DNA from: JAAOII01 sp965207945
Lineage (GTDB): Bacteria; Pseudomonadota; Gammaproteobacteria; CBDBNL01; JAAOII01
Direction of reading: 5' to 3'
NCBI GenBank assembly: GCA_965207945.1
Contig: OZ242303.1
Location: 1,736,001 to 1,800,000, forward strand
Length of the DNA: 64,000 nucleotides
The translations under genes were made by a program, and so were the position numbers. This document shows, piece after piece, positions 33,683-42,064 of this stretch (position 1 is its first letter; each line of letters begins with the position of its first letter). The notes beneath the pieces are model-generated. The model ran no database searches. It had not been told where the DNA came from and was given only the letters and a program-made list of their open reading frames with translations.

Positions 33683-34374
33683 CAACTGAAAGTAGACTAA
33701 AAATTGGCATAGTTGCCAGCAAGTTCAATGAGGACATAACCAACGCTCTAATTATGGGAGCGGAGTATTTCTGGCGCGAAGGGTATAGGCAAGCGGTGGA
33801 TGGTATTACTGGACGAAAAATTCCTTTTGGCTTTGAAATAGGAAATGGTTCAATATTGCAACAATACTCAGAAGCAGAGGCGGCAATTCAGTTGCTTGCC
33901 AAGATGCCGCCACAAATAACCTTGCTGCGAGTCCCCGGCGCTTATGAGCTGCCGCAGGGAGTGCAATGGTTGGCGCAAACAGGAGGAGGTAAGAGCGGGA
34001 AGAATAGCAATAGCAATAGTGGTGAAGACACACAACTGGATGGCATAGTTGCCCTGGGTGCTATAATCCGCGGCGACACTCCGCATTTTGATTACATTGC
34101 TTCTGCAGCAACTCAGGGGATAATGGATGTAGGATTAAAATATAATATTCCCGTGGGCTTTGGTGTGATAACTGCCAATTCTTATGAAGAAGCACAGCTG
34201 CGCTCCAATATTGAAATATTAAAACCTAATGCTGACTCTAACTTTTCTACGCCGCGAGCGCAAGATAAGAAGGTAGATAAGCATAAAAATAAAACTGCCG
34301 CTAGCAATAAGGGATACGAAGCAGCCCAAGCAGTATGGGAGATGATTTTAGCAAAAAAAAAGATTACTAATTAA
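33679..34374 (+). CDS. ribH: 6,7-dimethyl-8-ribityllumazine synthase
   Basis: Condenses the ribityl-pyrimidine with dihydroxybutanone phosphate in riboflavin synthesis. Family features: IGIVASKFNEDITNALIMGA at the N-terminus, RVPGAYELPQGVQWLA, the active-site loop GAIIRGDTPHFDYIA with catalytic His, and PVGFGVITANSYEEA. At 231 residues it is about 75 longer than usual. The additions are about 25-30 residues after the first helix (about 38-68), a G/K/N/S-rich loop (GGGKSGKNSNSNSGED, about 107-122) and a K-rich stretch near 190-210. All three would lie on surface loops of the usual fold. It sits immediately before nusB, a conserved pairing. Confidence 0.93.
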   Translation: MTTESRLKIGIVASKFNEDITNALIMGAEYFWREGYRQAVDGITGRKIPFGFEIGNGSILQQYSEAEAAIQLLAKMPPQITLLRVPGAYELPQGVQWLAQTGGGKSGKNSNSNSGEDTQLDGIVALGAIIRGDTPHFDYIASAATQGIMDVGLKYNIPVGFGVITANSYEEAQLRSNIEILKPNADSNFSTPRAQDKKVDKHKNKTAASNKGYEAAQAVWEMILAKKKITN

Positions 34375-34383
34375 CTATAAACA

Positions 34384-35262
34384 ATGAATAAGGTAAAAAT
34401 TAACCCACATAGGAGGCACAAGGCGAGACAATTATCTCTGCAAGCGCTGTACCAGTTTCAGCTTAGTGGCAATGAGCCGAAAGAAATTGAAGAGACCTGC
34501 AAATTCTCTCCAGTATACAGAAAATCCGATAAGGAATATTTCTTGAAGATTTTCCGCGGTGTAGTGGAACACCATGAAGAGATTGCTGAGATTATTTCAC
34601 AAATTAATAAAAGTCCCGACATCTATACAGACCCAATAATGAACGCAGTGCTACAAATTGGAGTGTATGAGTTGAAATACTGCCCTGAACTAGATTATCC
34701 GGTTATCATTAACGAAGCGTTACTGCTGTGTCATGAGTTTTTGCATCAAGAGAGCCATGCTTTCGCTAATATTATGCTTGACCAAGCAGTGATGGAAGTG
34801 CGCGGCATCCAAACCCCAACCAACAAAGCCAATGCGGTGCCTGCTGAAGAAACTGACGAATATGCAATGTCTGATGAATATGCAGCGTCTGACGAAACTG
34901 TAGCGTCTGAAGAAGAAACTACAGCACCTGCTGAAGAAACTACTGCTCCCGCCGAAGAAACTACTGCTCCCGCCGAAGAAACTGCAACGCCTGACGAAGA
35001 AACTGCAGCATCCGCCGAAGAAACTGCAACATCCGCCGAAGAACCTGCAACGCCTGATGAAGAAACTGCAGCATCCGCCGAAGAAACTGCTGTACCTGCA
35101 GAAGAACCTGCAACTCCTGATGAAGAACCTGCAGCGCCTATCAAAAAACCCGCAGCATCCACCAAAGAACCCGCAACATCTGCCAAACCTAGTGCACCTG
35201 CCAAGTCTACAACGCCTGCTAAACCCGCAGCACCCGCCGAAGAACCCGCAGCACCTGCATAA
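34384..35262 (+). CDS. nusB: Transcription antitermination factor NusB with long repetitive acidic tail
   Basis: NusB binds boxA RNA with NusE in rRNA antitermination. The N-terminal 140 residues are a normal NusB: RRHKARQLSLQALYQFQLSG, a LKIFRGVVEHHEEI segment, and ELDYPVIINEALLLCHEF. The rest (about 145-292) is a tail of repeated heptads around PAEETTA, ATPDEET and AASAEET, acidic at first and turning K/P/A-rich at the end. Such a tail is absent in ordinary NusB (about 140 residues in total). The complementary strand is also open across the tail only because of codon repetition. It follows ribH by 9 bp. Confidence 0.92.
   Translation: MNKVKINPHRRHKARQLSLQALYQFQLSGNEPKEIEETCKFSPVYRKSDKEYFLKIFRGVVEHHEEIAEIISQINKSPDIYTDPIMNAVLQIGVYELKYCPELDYPVIINEALLLCHEFLHQESHAFANIMLDQAVMEVRGIQTPTNKANAVPAEETDEYAMSDEYAASDETVASEEETTAPAEETTAPAEETTAPAEETATPDEETAASAEETATSAEEPATPDEETAASAEETAVPAEEPATPDEEPAAPIKKPAASTKEPATSAKPSAPAKSTTPAKPAAPAEEPAAPA
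34880..35250 (+). repeat. Degenerate 21-bp repeats coding the NusB tail
   Basis: Repeats of about 21 bp encode seven-residue units such as PAEETTA, with several nearly identical consecutive copies near 34920-34985. They sit inside the nusB gene and keep the frame. Confidence 0.85.
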
Positions 35263-35330
35263 TAGAACAACAGGGGCGAGCTACCCTTGCCCCCGCCCCC
35301 ACACTCTACTCTCTACACACTACGCTTCCC

Positions 35331-36686
35331 ATGCTATTAGTAATTGATAACAAGATATACCAAGAGGGTGGTAAAGATATATTTACCTTTGTTACTAAAC
35401 ATCTGAAAAAACAAGATTGGGAGATAGTCCCCGTCTCTTCTTTTAAAGGTGCGGCAGCAGAGCGACTAATCCAACAAGCGGATGCCTTGATAATTCGCAC
35501 TACTCTAAATGCCAATGAGAAATCTTTGGCTCAAGCGGCACAACTTTCATTTATAGGCACGGCGACGGCAGGAACAGACCATCTTGATATAAAGTATTTG
35601 AAAAAACGTGACATCAATTGGGCTAATGCTCCTGGCTGCAATGCTGATGCTGTGGCGGATTATGTGTTTAGCTGTCTTGCCATAACCGATTATTTGTTAG
35701 ACATAGGCACTGGTAATAAGTCATTGGGGTTGATAGGGCATGGGCAGGTAGGGAACAGAATAACTGGGCGGTTAGAGAAATTAGCGAAGGCAAGCGGCGG
35801 TAAGGCAAAAATAATGATTCACGACCCATTTATAAATGAGGGCTCAAATATAGTTAACAATGGCATATTCTTTGCATTCATTGGTGGAGTTGCGGGCTTA
35901 ATCGTCGATGGAGTTCGAGGTGGAATCATCGGTGCAATCACATCTGGAATAGCAGGAGCTGTTATGGGCGGCTGGAACAATGAAAATTCTCCTGTCCCTT
36001 ATCGCACACTGAAGAGAGTCATGCAAGCAGATTGTATAGTCATTGCTTGCTCGTTAACCAAACGACCGCGTGACAAAGCAAGTAGGTGGATGTTGGATGA
36101 ATCTGTATTAAGTAAACTATCTTCGCAGCAATTAATGATTAATTGCGCCCGCGGTGAAGTCCTACGTGAAAACGACCTATTAAAAATAGCTCAGCAGCAA
36201 GAAGCCGCCAACATGCCTGTTATGATTATGGACGTATGGGACCGTGAGCCAAACATAAACCCTGCGGTTATGGAGCTATGTGCTTTTGCTACTCCGCACA
36301 TAGCTGGCTATAGCCAACTTGGCAAACAAAATGCCCTGGAGGAAGTGGCGAAAGCATTTTATCGTCATTATAGTAAAAGAAAAATTGATAACCTTGAAGA
36401 GCTGGGGGAGCATGCTGAAACAACGGAGGGCGTTAAGGTAGATGCCCCTGCCCCCAAAAAGAATGAGTTGCCGTATGATTATCTGAAGAGAGCATTATTA
36501 TTAAACTATAATATAGCTGCCGAAAGCAAGGTCACTAAAAAGGTTATGCTGCCCGCTGGCAAAGCAGCTAATTTTGCAAACCTGCGCAATAAATATGTGC
36601 TGCGTCGTCAAGGCAATCAATGGAATTGTGATAAGCTGCCCGACCCATATAAACAAATGCTAAAAGCCGTCGTTGGGATTGATTGA
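35331..36686 (+). CDS. pdxB: Erythronate-4-phosphate dehydrogenase with glycine-zipper insertion
   Basis: Second step of pyridoxal phosphate synthesis through deoxyxylulose. Features: ATAGTDHLD, GCNADAVADYV, NAD-binding LGLIGHGQVGNRI (about 132-144), INCARGEV with the catalytic Arg, MDVWDREPNI with the Glu, ATPHIAGYS with the His, and the PdxB-type C-terminal domain. An unusual block at about residues 176-216 interrupts the Rossmann domain just after the NAD-binding Asp region. It carries G-x3-G spaced glycines (FIGGVAGLIVDGVRGG, then IIGAITSGIAGAVMGG) as in glycine-zipper membrane proteins. The protein is about 70 residues longer than normal. ATG at 35331 is chosen as the only one at the conserved start. 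Confidence 0.9.
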   Translation: MLLVIDNKIYQEGGKDIFTFVTKHLKKQDWEIVPVSSFKGAAAERLIQQADALIIRTTLNANEKSLAQAAQLSFIGTATAGTDHLDIKYLKKRDINWANAPGCNADAVADYVFSCLAITDYLLDIGTGNKSLGLIGHGQVGNRITGRLEKLAKASGGKAKIMIHDPFINEGSNIVNNGIFFAFIGGVAGLIVDGVRGGIIGAITSGIAGAVMGGWNNENSPVPYRTLKRVMQADCIVIACSLTKRPRDKASRWMLDESVLSKLSSQQLMINCARGEVLRENDLLKIAQQQEAANMPVMIMDVWDREPNINPAVMELCAFATPHIAGYSQLGKQNALEEVAKAFYRHYSKRKIDNLEELGEHAETTEGVKVDAPAPKKNELPYDYLKRALLLNYNIAAESKVTKKVMLPAGKAANFANLRNKYVLRRQGNQWNCDKLPDPYKQMLKAVVGID

Positions 36687-36705
36687 GTCCACAGCAGAAA
36701 CATTG

Positions 36706-36740
36706 TTGTAAAATTGCGTTCAATATTCTATAATAACAGC
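36706..36740 (+). promoter_or_regulatory. Predicted leaderless promoter of rpe
   Basis: TTGTAA (36706-36711) and TATAAT (36729-36734) are separated by 17 bp, and the ATG at 36741 begins exactly six bases after the -10 box. This is the best complete example of the TATAAT-N6-ATG arrangement in the window. Confidence 0.65.
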
Positions 36741-37394
36741 ATGGCAAAAACACTTATTGCTCCGTCAATTCTGACAGCGGATTTCACCAAGCTGGGTGAG
36801 ACCATCAGTAAATTAGAACAAGGCGGCGCTGATTGGCTTCACTTGGATGTAATGGACGGAAATTTTGTTCCGCCAATATCTTTTGGCGCCAGCATTACGA
36901 AATCTATAACTGAGATGACTTCATTGTTTTGTGATGCGCATTTAATGGTTAGTCGTCCCGAAGAACAAGTTGATGCATTTGCTGAGGCAGGGGCGCAGCT
37001 GATTACTTTTCATATTGAAGCAACCAAGCATCCGCATCGCTTAATGCAAAGAATTAAATCTTTGGGTAAGAAGGTGGGCATATCTTTGAATCCAGCAACC
37101 CCTGTGTGCATGGTAGAAGATTTACTTGGTGATTTGGACTTGGTGTTGGTAATGACAGTTAATCCTGGTTGGGGCGGACAGAAACTTATTGAATCTCAGC
37201 TAAACAAGGTTTCCGAGTTGCGACGTTTATTAGGAGATAATAACAAAACTCATATACAGGTTGATGGCGGAGTCACCGCTCAAAATGCGGCGCAATGCAT
37301 AGAAGCTGGGGCGGACGTATTAGTGGCGGGGTCAGCCATTCTCAATTCATCGGATTATACTAAGAGCATAGCTGCCATACGTTGTTCTTCATAA
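36741..37394 (+). CDS. rpe: Ribulose-phosphate 3-epimerase
   Basis: Interconverts ribulose 5-phosphate and xylulose 5-phosphate in the pentose phosphate pathway. The TIM-barrel motifs are all present: APSILTADFTKLGE, LHLDVMDGNFVPPISFG with the metal-binding His and Asp, CDAHLMVSRPE, VMTVNPGWGGQ, and IQVDGGVTAQNA. ATG at 36741 gives the normal 217 residues; an in-frame TTG at 36714 is rejected because it lies upstream of the promoter -10 box. It lies between pdxB and thiL. Confidence 0.96.
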   Translation: MAKTLIAPSILTADFTKLGETISKLEQGGADWLHLDVMDGNFVPPISFGASITKSITEMTSLFCDAHLMVSRPEEQVDAFAEAGAQLITFHIEATKHPHRLMQRIKSLGKKVGISLNPATPVCMVEDLLGDLDLVLVMTVNPGWGGQKLIESQLNKVSELRRLLGDNNKTHIQVDGGVTAQNAAQCIEAGADVLVAGSAILNSSDYTKSIAAIRCSS

Positions 37395-37426
37395 TTTTAG
37401 GTGGGAATATATCAGGGGGATTATAA

Positions 37427-38659
37427 ATGAAAGAATCTGAAATAATCCATCTGCTGCGCAGTGAAATAAATCGCGACTTTCTGCCAAACAAAGTGGATAA
37501 CTTGTTAATTGGCGATGACTGCGCAATCATAGATAACCTTGATATGCAATTATGCATGTCTGTGGATACGCTGCTGGCAGGTGTTCATTTTCCCGCTGAA
37601 GCCAACCCTTTCCTTATAGGCAATAGAGCGATTGGGGCTTGTGCCAGCGATTTGGCGGCGATGGGGGCACAACCCTACGGTTTTCTATTGGCGCTACAAT
37701 TGCCGCAACAACTTGCCAACAGGGAATATCTGCTGGGGCTTGCAGCGGGGATGCGAATAGCTGCTTTGAGAATAGGCATGCCTTTGATAGGAGGAAACAT
37801 CAGCCGCGCCGCTTCCCTTCCATTTTCCCCCCTCCCAATCTCCACCCCTCTTTCAGTTTCCACCTCCCTTCCAAGTCCTGCTTCCTCATCTAGCTCCACG
37901 TCCTCACCGAGTTCCACTCCAAGCTCCGCTTCTTCATCTAGCTCCTTACCGACATCTCCGGGGGGCTCCACAGAATTATTGGGGCTATCCCTTACAGTGT
38001 TAGGGAATGGAGAGAGTATGCTTAAACGGCAAGGCGCAATGCCTGGAGATAGCATATATGTCAGCGGATACTTGGGAGATGGCGCTGCGGGGCTTGAATA
38101 TGCGACTAAGCTGCCTTCCCAGTTAACTGCAGCACAGGCAACCCTGCGTGCTGCATATTTTTGTCCTGCTCCGCGCATTGCTTTGGGCAGAAGGTTAAAA
38201 TGCGTAGCAAGCTCTTGTATGGATATATCGGATGGTTTAGCAACAGATATTCGCAACCTCCTCGGAGGGAATGCAAGGGGGGGGGATGCAGGCGGGGAAA
38301 ATAAAAGGGGGGAAAATAAAAGTGAAGCTGAGGGGGGGAATTATACGGCAGCTGATATTAGTAAAAAGCACTGGGGGGCAATCATTAACGCGGCGCAATT
38401 GCCGCTATCAGAGGCAATGATAAAGGAGTATTCTCCAGCCCAAGCACAAAAGTTTGCATTATTCGGCGGTGATGATTATGAGCTGCTATTCACTGTTGCC
38501 CCCGAACAGCAGGAAAAGTTAGCTCCGCTTGCAGCAGAGTTTAACCTAACCTGTATAGGCGAAGTTAGCAAAGAAAAAGATTTAATTCTAATGCAGGCAG
38601 ATAATTCCTCTGTTGCGCTTGGTAAGGCAGGGGGAGATGAAGGATACCAGCATTTTTAA
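37427..38659 (+). CDS. thiL: Thiamine-monophosphate kinase with serine-rich insertion
   Basis: Makes thiamine pyrophosphate from the monophosphate. Conserved parts: IGDDCAII, MSVDTLLAGVHF, ASDLAAMGAQPYGFLLAL, IGGNISRA, MKRQGAMPGD-type segment, CMDISDGLATDI and FGGDDYELLF. At 410 residues it is about 85 longer than usual. One insertion (about 130-184) is almost entirely S, P and T (SSSSSTSSPSSTPSSASSSS), placed before LGLSLTVLG. Another (about 280-310) is G/E/K/N-rich. Both fall in surface loops between conserved strands. An AGGGGGA ribosome site precedes the ATG, so unlike rpe this gene uses a leader. No TPP riboswitch was seen. Confidence 0.93.
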   Translation: MKESEIIHLLRSEINRDFLPNKVDNLLIGDDCAIIDNLDMQLCMSVDTLLAGVHFPAEANPFLIGNRAIGACASDLAAMGAQPYGFLLALQLPQQLANREYLLGLAAGMRIAALRIGMPLIGGNISRAASLPFSPLPISTPLSVSTSLPSPASSSSSTSSPSSTPSSASSSSSLPTSPGGSTELLGLSLTVLGNGESMLKRQGAMPGDSIYVSGYLGDGAAGLEYATKLPSQLTAAQATLRAAYFCPAPRIALGRRLKCVASSCMDISDGLATDIRNLLGGNARGGDAGGENKRGENKSEAEGGNYTAADISKKHWGAIINAAQLPLSEAMIKEYSPAQAQKFALFGGDDYELLFTVAPEQQEKLAPLAAEFNLTCIGEVSKEKDLILMQADNSSVALGKAGGDEGYQHF

Positions 38660-38661
38660 TG

Positions 38662-38743
38662 GCGGGCATGGTGATGGTTTATCGCAAGTGTTAGACATCT
38701 TGCGGGCGGATCCTTAATTCACCCCCCCTTGCTCCGCCCCTAC
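38662..38743 (-). repeat. Composite GCGGGCAT plus REP-like element
   Basis: The first part (38662-38696) matches the 35-bp repeat at 20390. The second (38702-38743), read on the minus strand, is GTAG, then GGGCGGAGC, an 18-base loop and GATCCGCCC. It fills the gap between thiL and pgpA. Confidence 0.7.
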
Positions 38744-38769
38744 AGACATTTTGTGGGTGGGACATATAG

Positions 38770-38781
38770 TAAAATAACGCC
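38770..38781 (+). promoter_or_regulatory. Predicted leaderless promoter of pgpA
   Basis: TAAAAT (38770-38775), six bases, then ATG at 38782. No ribosome-binding sequence is seen between the repeat element and the start. Confidence 0.45.
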
Positions 38782-39345
38782 ATGAGTAAAGATAGTAGTA
38801 ATCTGGATAATCAGAGCAAAGAGAAATATGATGACAGTTGGCGTTTACCTTATCTTGTTAAGGAAGATTTCTGCAAGGGAATAAAAAATCCTTTGGTGTT
38901 GTTAGCCCAAGGTCTTGGCAGTGGTTGTTTCCGTCCTATGCAAGGAACCTGGGGAACCCTTGGCGGGGTGTTGGTATATTTGGCGATAGCCCCTTTACTT
39001 TCTGAGCATATATGGGCTATTTGGGTGGTTTGTGCCTGTGTGTTGGGTATTCCTTTGTGCACTTACGCTGAAAGAAAGCTCAATAACAAAGACCCTCACT
39101 CTGTGGTGTGGGATGAGTGGTGCGGAATATGGCTGGCATATCTATATATGTTGCCCACAGATTGGATTTACTTAATTTTAGGGTTTGTTATTTTTCGTTG
39201 GTTGGACATCAAAAAACCTTGGCTCATAGGAATGGCAGAGCGCAAGTTTAAAAGAGGCGCCGGGATTATGTTAGATGATGTTGCTGCTGGGATTATAACC
39301 GCTGTTATATTGAACGCCTTATCCTTGTTGATTTCTTTATTATAG
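38782..39345 (+). CDS. pgpA: Phosphatidylglycerophosphatase A
   Basis: Removes phosphate from phosphatidylglycerol phosphate in the inner membrane. PgpA signatures: LAQGLGSGCFRPMQGTWGTL, DPHSVVWDEWCGIWLA with the acidic metal-binding residues, FVIFRWLDIKKPW and the final GAGIMLDDVAAGIITAVIL. Length 187 is slightly above average because of about 20 polar residues at the N-terminus. The thiL-pgpA order is conserved in gammaproteobacteria. Three to four hydrophobic segments are visible. Confidence 0.95.
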   Translation: MSKDSSNLDNQSKEKYDDSWRLPYLVKEDFCKGIKNPLVLLAQGLGSGCFRPMQGTWGTLGGVLVYLAIAPLLSEHIWAIWVVCACVLGIPLCTYAERKLNNKDPHSVVWDEWCGIWLAYLYMLPTDWIYLILGFVIFRWLDIKKPWLIGMAERKFKRGAGIMLDDVAAGIITAVILNALSLLISLL

Positions 39346-39473
39346 TTAATCGTATACATAGCGATAATTTGGCGTAAATTCAGGCATATATAAGCACGTT
39401 TATAAGTACATTACCCGCTCAAACAATAGGATATAATACATAAGGGCAGGATAACTATGCCCCACACAAAATT

Positions 39474-41393
39474 ATGAAGTTTTTTACTAAGATAAGCGTG
39501 TTTTTTATAGGGCTTTTTCTATTATTAGCCACAGAAAACCTATATGCTGTCGCTGACAGCTTAAAAGAACTACGTTCTTTGTATAAAGATGCGCAAAAGA
39601 GCTTAGATTCCAAAAAGTACACGGTATACCAACAACAACGGGAAGAATTAGGCGAATATCCGTTGGTGGCATATTTGGACTATAAAGAAATTATCAAAAA
39701 AGGCAATTCTCCCACAAAACTGAAGGACTTTATTAATGAATACCCTAACTTCCCTCATACTGGGGCATTTCGTAGCAGATTATTGGGGTACTACTATGAG
39801 CAAAAAAACTGGCAGGGTATCATAGAGTATACCAACGGTAATAGGGACTTATGCCTGCAACTTGCCGCAGGGCATTATCTTAAACAAGATCGTGATTCCC
39901 TGCGTAGCAAAGCAGAGAAGCTATGGTTAAGTGGCAAAAACTTAGACGATAGATGTATTACAATCCTGCGGCGCAGTAACTTTGATTTCTTCAAAAATTC
40001 GGACATGGTCTGGCATAGAGTAGTCGCTGCCGCTAAAGCTCGTAACTGGGTTTTGGTTAGAAGTTTGCGTCCTCACATAAAAGCTAGCCACGTCGCCGCT
40101 TATGACTCCTTACAAAAACTCCGCTTCGGCAAAAGGCGAGTTGTAAGCTACACACAGAAATTGAAGAATAATCAAGCAAGTCGTGATGTTTTGGTTTATG
40201 CATTGAGTCGTTATCCAAGTGACCATGCGGATGAAGGATATCGCATCTATAGGAATATAGTTAAACCCAAATTCTCGTTTAATGAGAAAGATAGAAATGC
40301 TATAGAGTATTATTTGGGCTTGCATCTAACTATAAATGATGAACGTCAGGGTTTTGATGTTATGGAGACATTAAACCCCGTATTTTTAGAAGATGAAGAG
40401 CATGAATGGCGCGCCCGCAGTGCTATAAAATTTGCGCAATGGAAAAAATTGATTAATTTTATAGAGCACTTTCCGCCAGAGCTTGCTGCAGATGCCGCTT
40501 GGTTATATTGGAAGGGCTATGCGCTTGCAAAAACTGGCGCTAAAGGTAAAGCCAAAGATTTTTATCAAAGAGCATCCAACGACCGCAGTTTTTACGGTTT
40601 CTTGGCAGCCGAACAAGTTGGGGCGCCCAAATCAATAAATCACCGCCCAGCGCGTTCAACGAAAGGCAGTAGCATTCTTGACGTTGCCTCATTTAAGCGC
40701 TTTTACGAACTTCACGCATTAGGCGCGCGCGGTGCATTATCCGAGTGGGAAATAACATTACAAAAGGCATCGCGTGAGCAATTGCTATATTTAGCCAGCG
40801 CCTCTTATTCCAGAGATTGGCTGTATCACTCTATTCGCGCTTTTGCAGTAGCGCAATACTGGGATGACTTACATCGGCGCTTCCCCTTACCTTACAGAAA
40901 AGAAATTGAAAAAGCAGCGCAGCAAAACAGGATGCGCCCTTCGTTAATTTATGGCATAATGCGCACCGAAAGCACTTTTCGTCCGCAGGTGGTTTCTGCA
41001 GCTGGAGCTGTCGGCTTGATGCAGGTGCTGCCATCAACAGGGAGGTCGGTAATGCGTAGAATTAAATACTCTGGCAGCAAAAGATTAACCAACCCGCAAA
41101 CCTCCATAAATGTTGGGAGCTATTATTTGAAAACTTTACTCAATCAATATAAGGGGAATGCTGTTCTGGCAATCGCTTCTTACAACGCGGGACCTTATGC
41201 AGTAAAGGACTGGTTGCCCAAGCATGGCACCAAACCAGCAGTGGAATGGTTAGAAACCATCCCTTATGGTGAGACCAGGAAATATGTCAGGACTATACTA
41301 TATTCTCAGGTTATTTTTGAGTGGCGGCTAGGTGAAAAAGAGAACTCATTATCTTTGAATCGCCTTATGCAATCCATCCAAGGAAAATACTAA
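39474..41393 (+). CDS. slt: Soluble lytic murein transglycosylase
   Basis: A periplasmic enzyme that cuts peptidoglycan glycan strands to give anhydromuropeptides. The signal peptide (about 1-27) is followed by a long alpha-helical superhelix (about 30-450). The C-terminal lysozyme-like domain has YGIMRTESTFRPQVVSAAGA (catalytic Glu in TES), AVGLMQVLPSTG and IASYNAGPYAVKDWL. Length 639 matches the Slt70 class. A TATAAT lies near 39431, about 37 bp before the ATG, with GGGCAGGA in the leader. The stop codon is followed by a duplicated 14-bp junction before ribE. Confidence 0.95.
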   Translation: MKFFTKISVFFIGLFLLLATENLYAVADSLKELRSLYKDAQKSLDSKKYTVYQQQREELGEYPLVAYLDYKEIIKKGNSPTKLKDFINEYPNFPHTGAFRSRLLGYYYEQKNWQGIIEYTNGNRDLCLQLAAGHYLKQDRDSLRSKAEKLWLSGKNLDDRCITILRRSNFDFFKNSDMVWHRVVAAAKARNWVLVRSLRPHIKASHVAAYDSLQKLRFGKRRVVSYTQKLKNNQASRDVLVYALSRYPSDHADEGYRIYRNIVKPKFSFNEKDRNAIEYYLGLHLTINDERQGFDVMETLNPVFLEDEEHEWRARSAIKFAQWKKLINFIEHFPPELAADAAWLYWKGYALAKTGAKGKAKDFYQRASNDRSFYGFLAAEQVGAPKSINHRPARSTKGSSILDVASFKRFYELHALGARGALSEWEITLQKASREQLLYLASASYSRDWLYHSIRAFAVAQYWDDLHRRFPLPYRKEIEKAAQQNRMRPSLIYGIMRTESTFRPQVVSAAGAVGLMQVLPSTGRSVMRRIKYSGSKRLTNPQTSINVGSYYLKTLLNQYKGNAVLAIASYNAGPYAVKDWLPKHGTKPAVEWLETIPYGETRKYVRTILYSQVIFEWRLGEKENSLSLNRLMQSIQGKY

Positions 41394-41412
41394 TGTTCAA
41401 ATACTAATGTTC
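41385..41412 (+). repeat. 14-bp tandem duplication at the slt/ribE junction
   Basis: AAATACTAATGTTC occurs twice in direct succession (41385-41398 and 41399-41412). The first copy holds the slt stop in a TAATG overlap with an ATG that stops after four codons; the second supplies the actual ribE ATG. Confidence 0.85.
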
Positions 41413-42003
41413 ACTGGCATTGTGCGCGGCGTAGGTAAGATTATCTCTATAGAAGCAGTGGGGAAAGGATATAACCTTGACGTGGATATTGGAAACGACT
41501 TAAGCGCGGCATCTCAAATCAAACTGGGCAACAGCATAGCAGTTAACGGTATTTGCCTTACTGTTACACATATAAATAAAAGCCAACTATCATTTAATCT
41601 TAGTGAAGAAACCGCAGCGCGCACCACAGTGGGTGAGTGGCGAAAAGGCAAACAAGTAAATATTGAGCCCGCATTACGGGTTGGGGATGAGCTTGGTGGG
41701 CACTGGGTAACAGGACACATTGATGGCTGCGGCGTCATTATTGCCAAGCATGCCGATGAGGTTGGGACAGGGCTTAACATTCAAGCAGCAAATGAGCTAA
41801 TGACTTATATAGCAGAGAAAGGCAGTATTTGTATAGACGGTGTGAGCATGACTATCAATGAAAGCAATAAAAATAATTTTGCTATCACTGTTATTCCCTG
41901 GACTCTCAAGCACACCACTTTATCTTTGCTCAATGAAGGGGAGAGCATTAATATTGAAGTGGATATTATTGCTCGTTATGCGGCAAAAATTAATAATTTG
42001 TGA
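41407..42003 (+). CDS. ribE: Riboflavin synthase alpha chain
   Basis: Dismutates two dimethylribityllumazine molecules to riboflavin and the pyrimidine precursor, following RibH in the pathway. Two lumazine-binding repeats are visible: MFTGIVRGVGKI with NSIAVNGICLTVT, and GHWVTGHIDGCG with GSICIDGVSMTINE. Length 198 is standard. The start follows a tandem duplication that separates it by 14 bp from what looks like the ancestral start overlapping slt. No FMN riboswitch was seen upstream. Confidence 0.95.
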   Translation: MFTGIVRGVGKIISIEAVGKGYNLDVDIGNDLSAASQIKLGNSIAVNGICLTVTHINKSQLSFNLSEETAARTTVGEWRKGKQVNIEPALRVGDELGGHWVTGHIDGCGVIIAKHADEVGTGLNIQAANELMTYIAEKGSICIDGVSMTINESNKNNFAITVIPWTLKHTTLSLLNEGESINIEVDIIARYAAKINNL

Positions 42004-42064
42004 TATATTATTATTTAAGTTTGTTGCAAGCAGATAGATTTTGCAGCTCACTCTATTTATTATA

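Noticed and set aside
34746..35270. Long minus-strand open frame across the nusB tail
   Set aside because: It is an S/A/G/V-rich mirror of the repeated codons; it has no independent start context and arises only because the repeat lacks antisense stops.
37675..38256. 193-codon minus-strand frame inside thiL
   Set aside because: It is antisense to conserved ThiL motifs and its length comes from the serine-rich insertion.
33600..41410. FMN or TPP riboswitches before ribH, ribE and thiL
   Set aside because: The gaps are 0-40 bp or coding, too short for either aptamer, and no conserved aptamer cores were seen.
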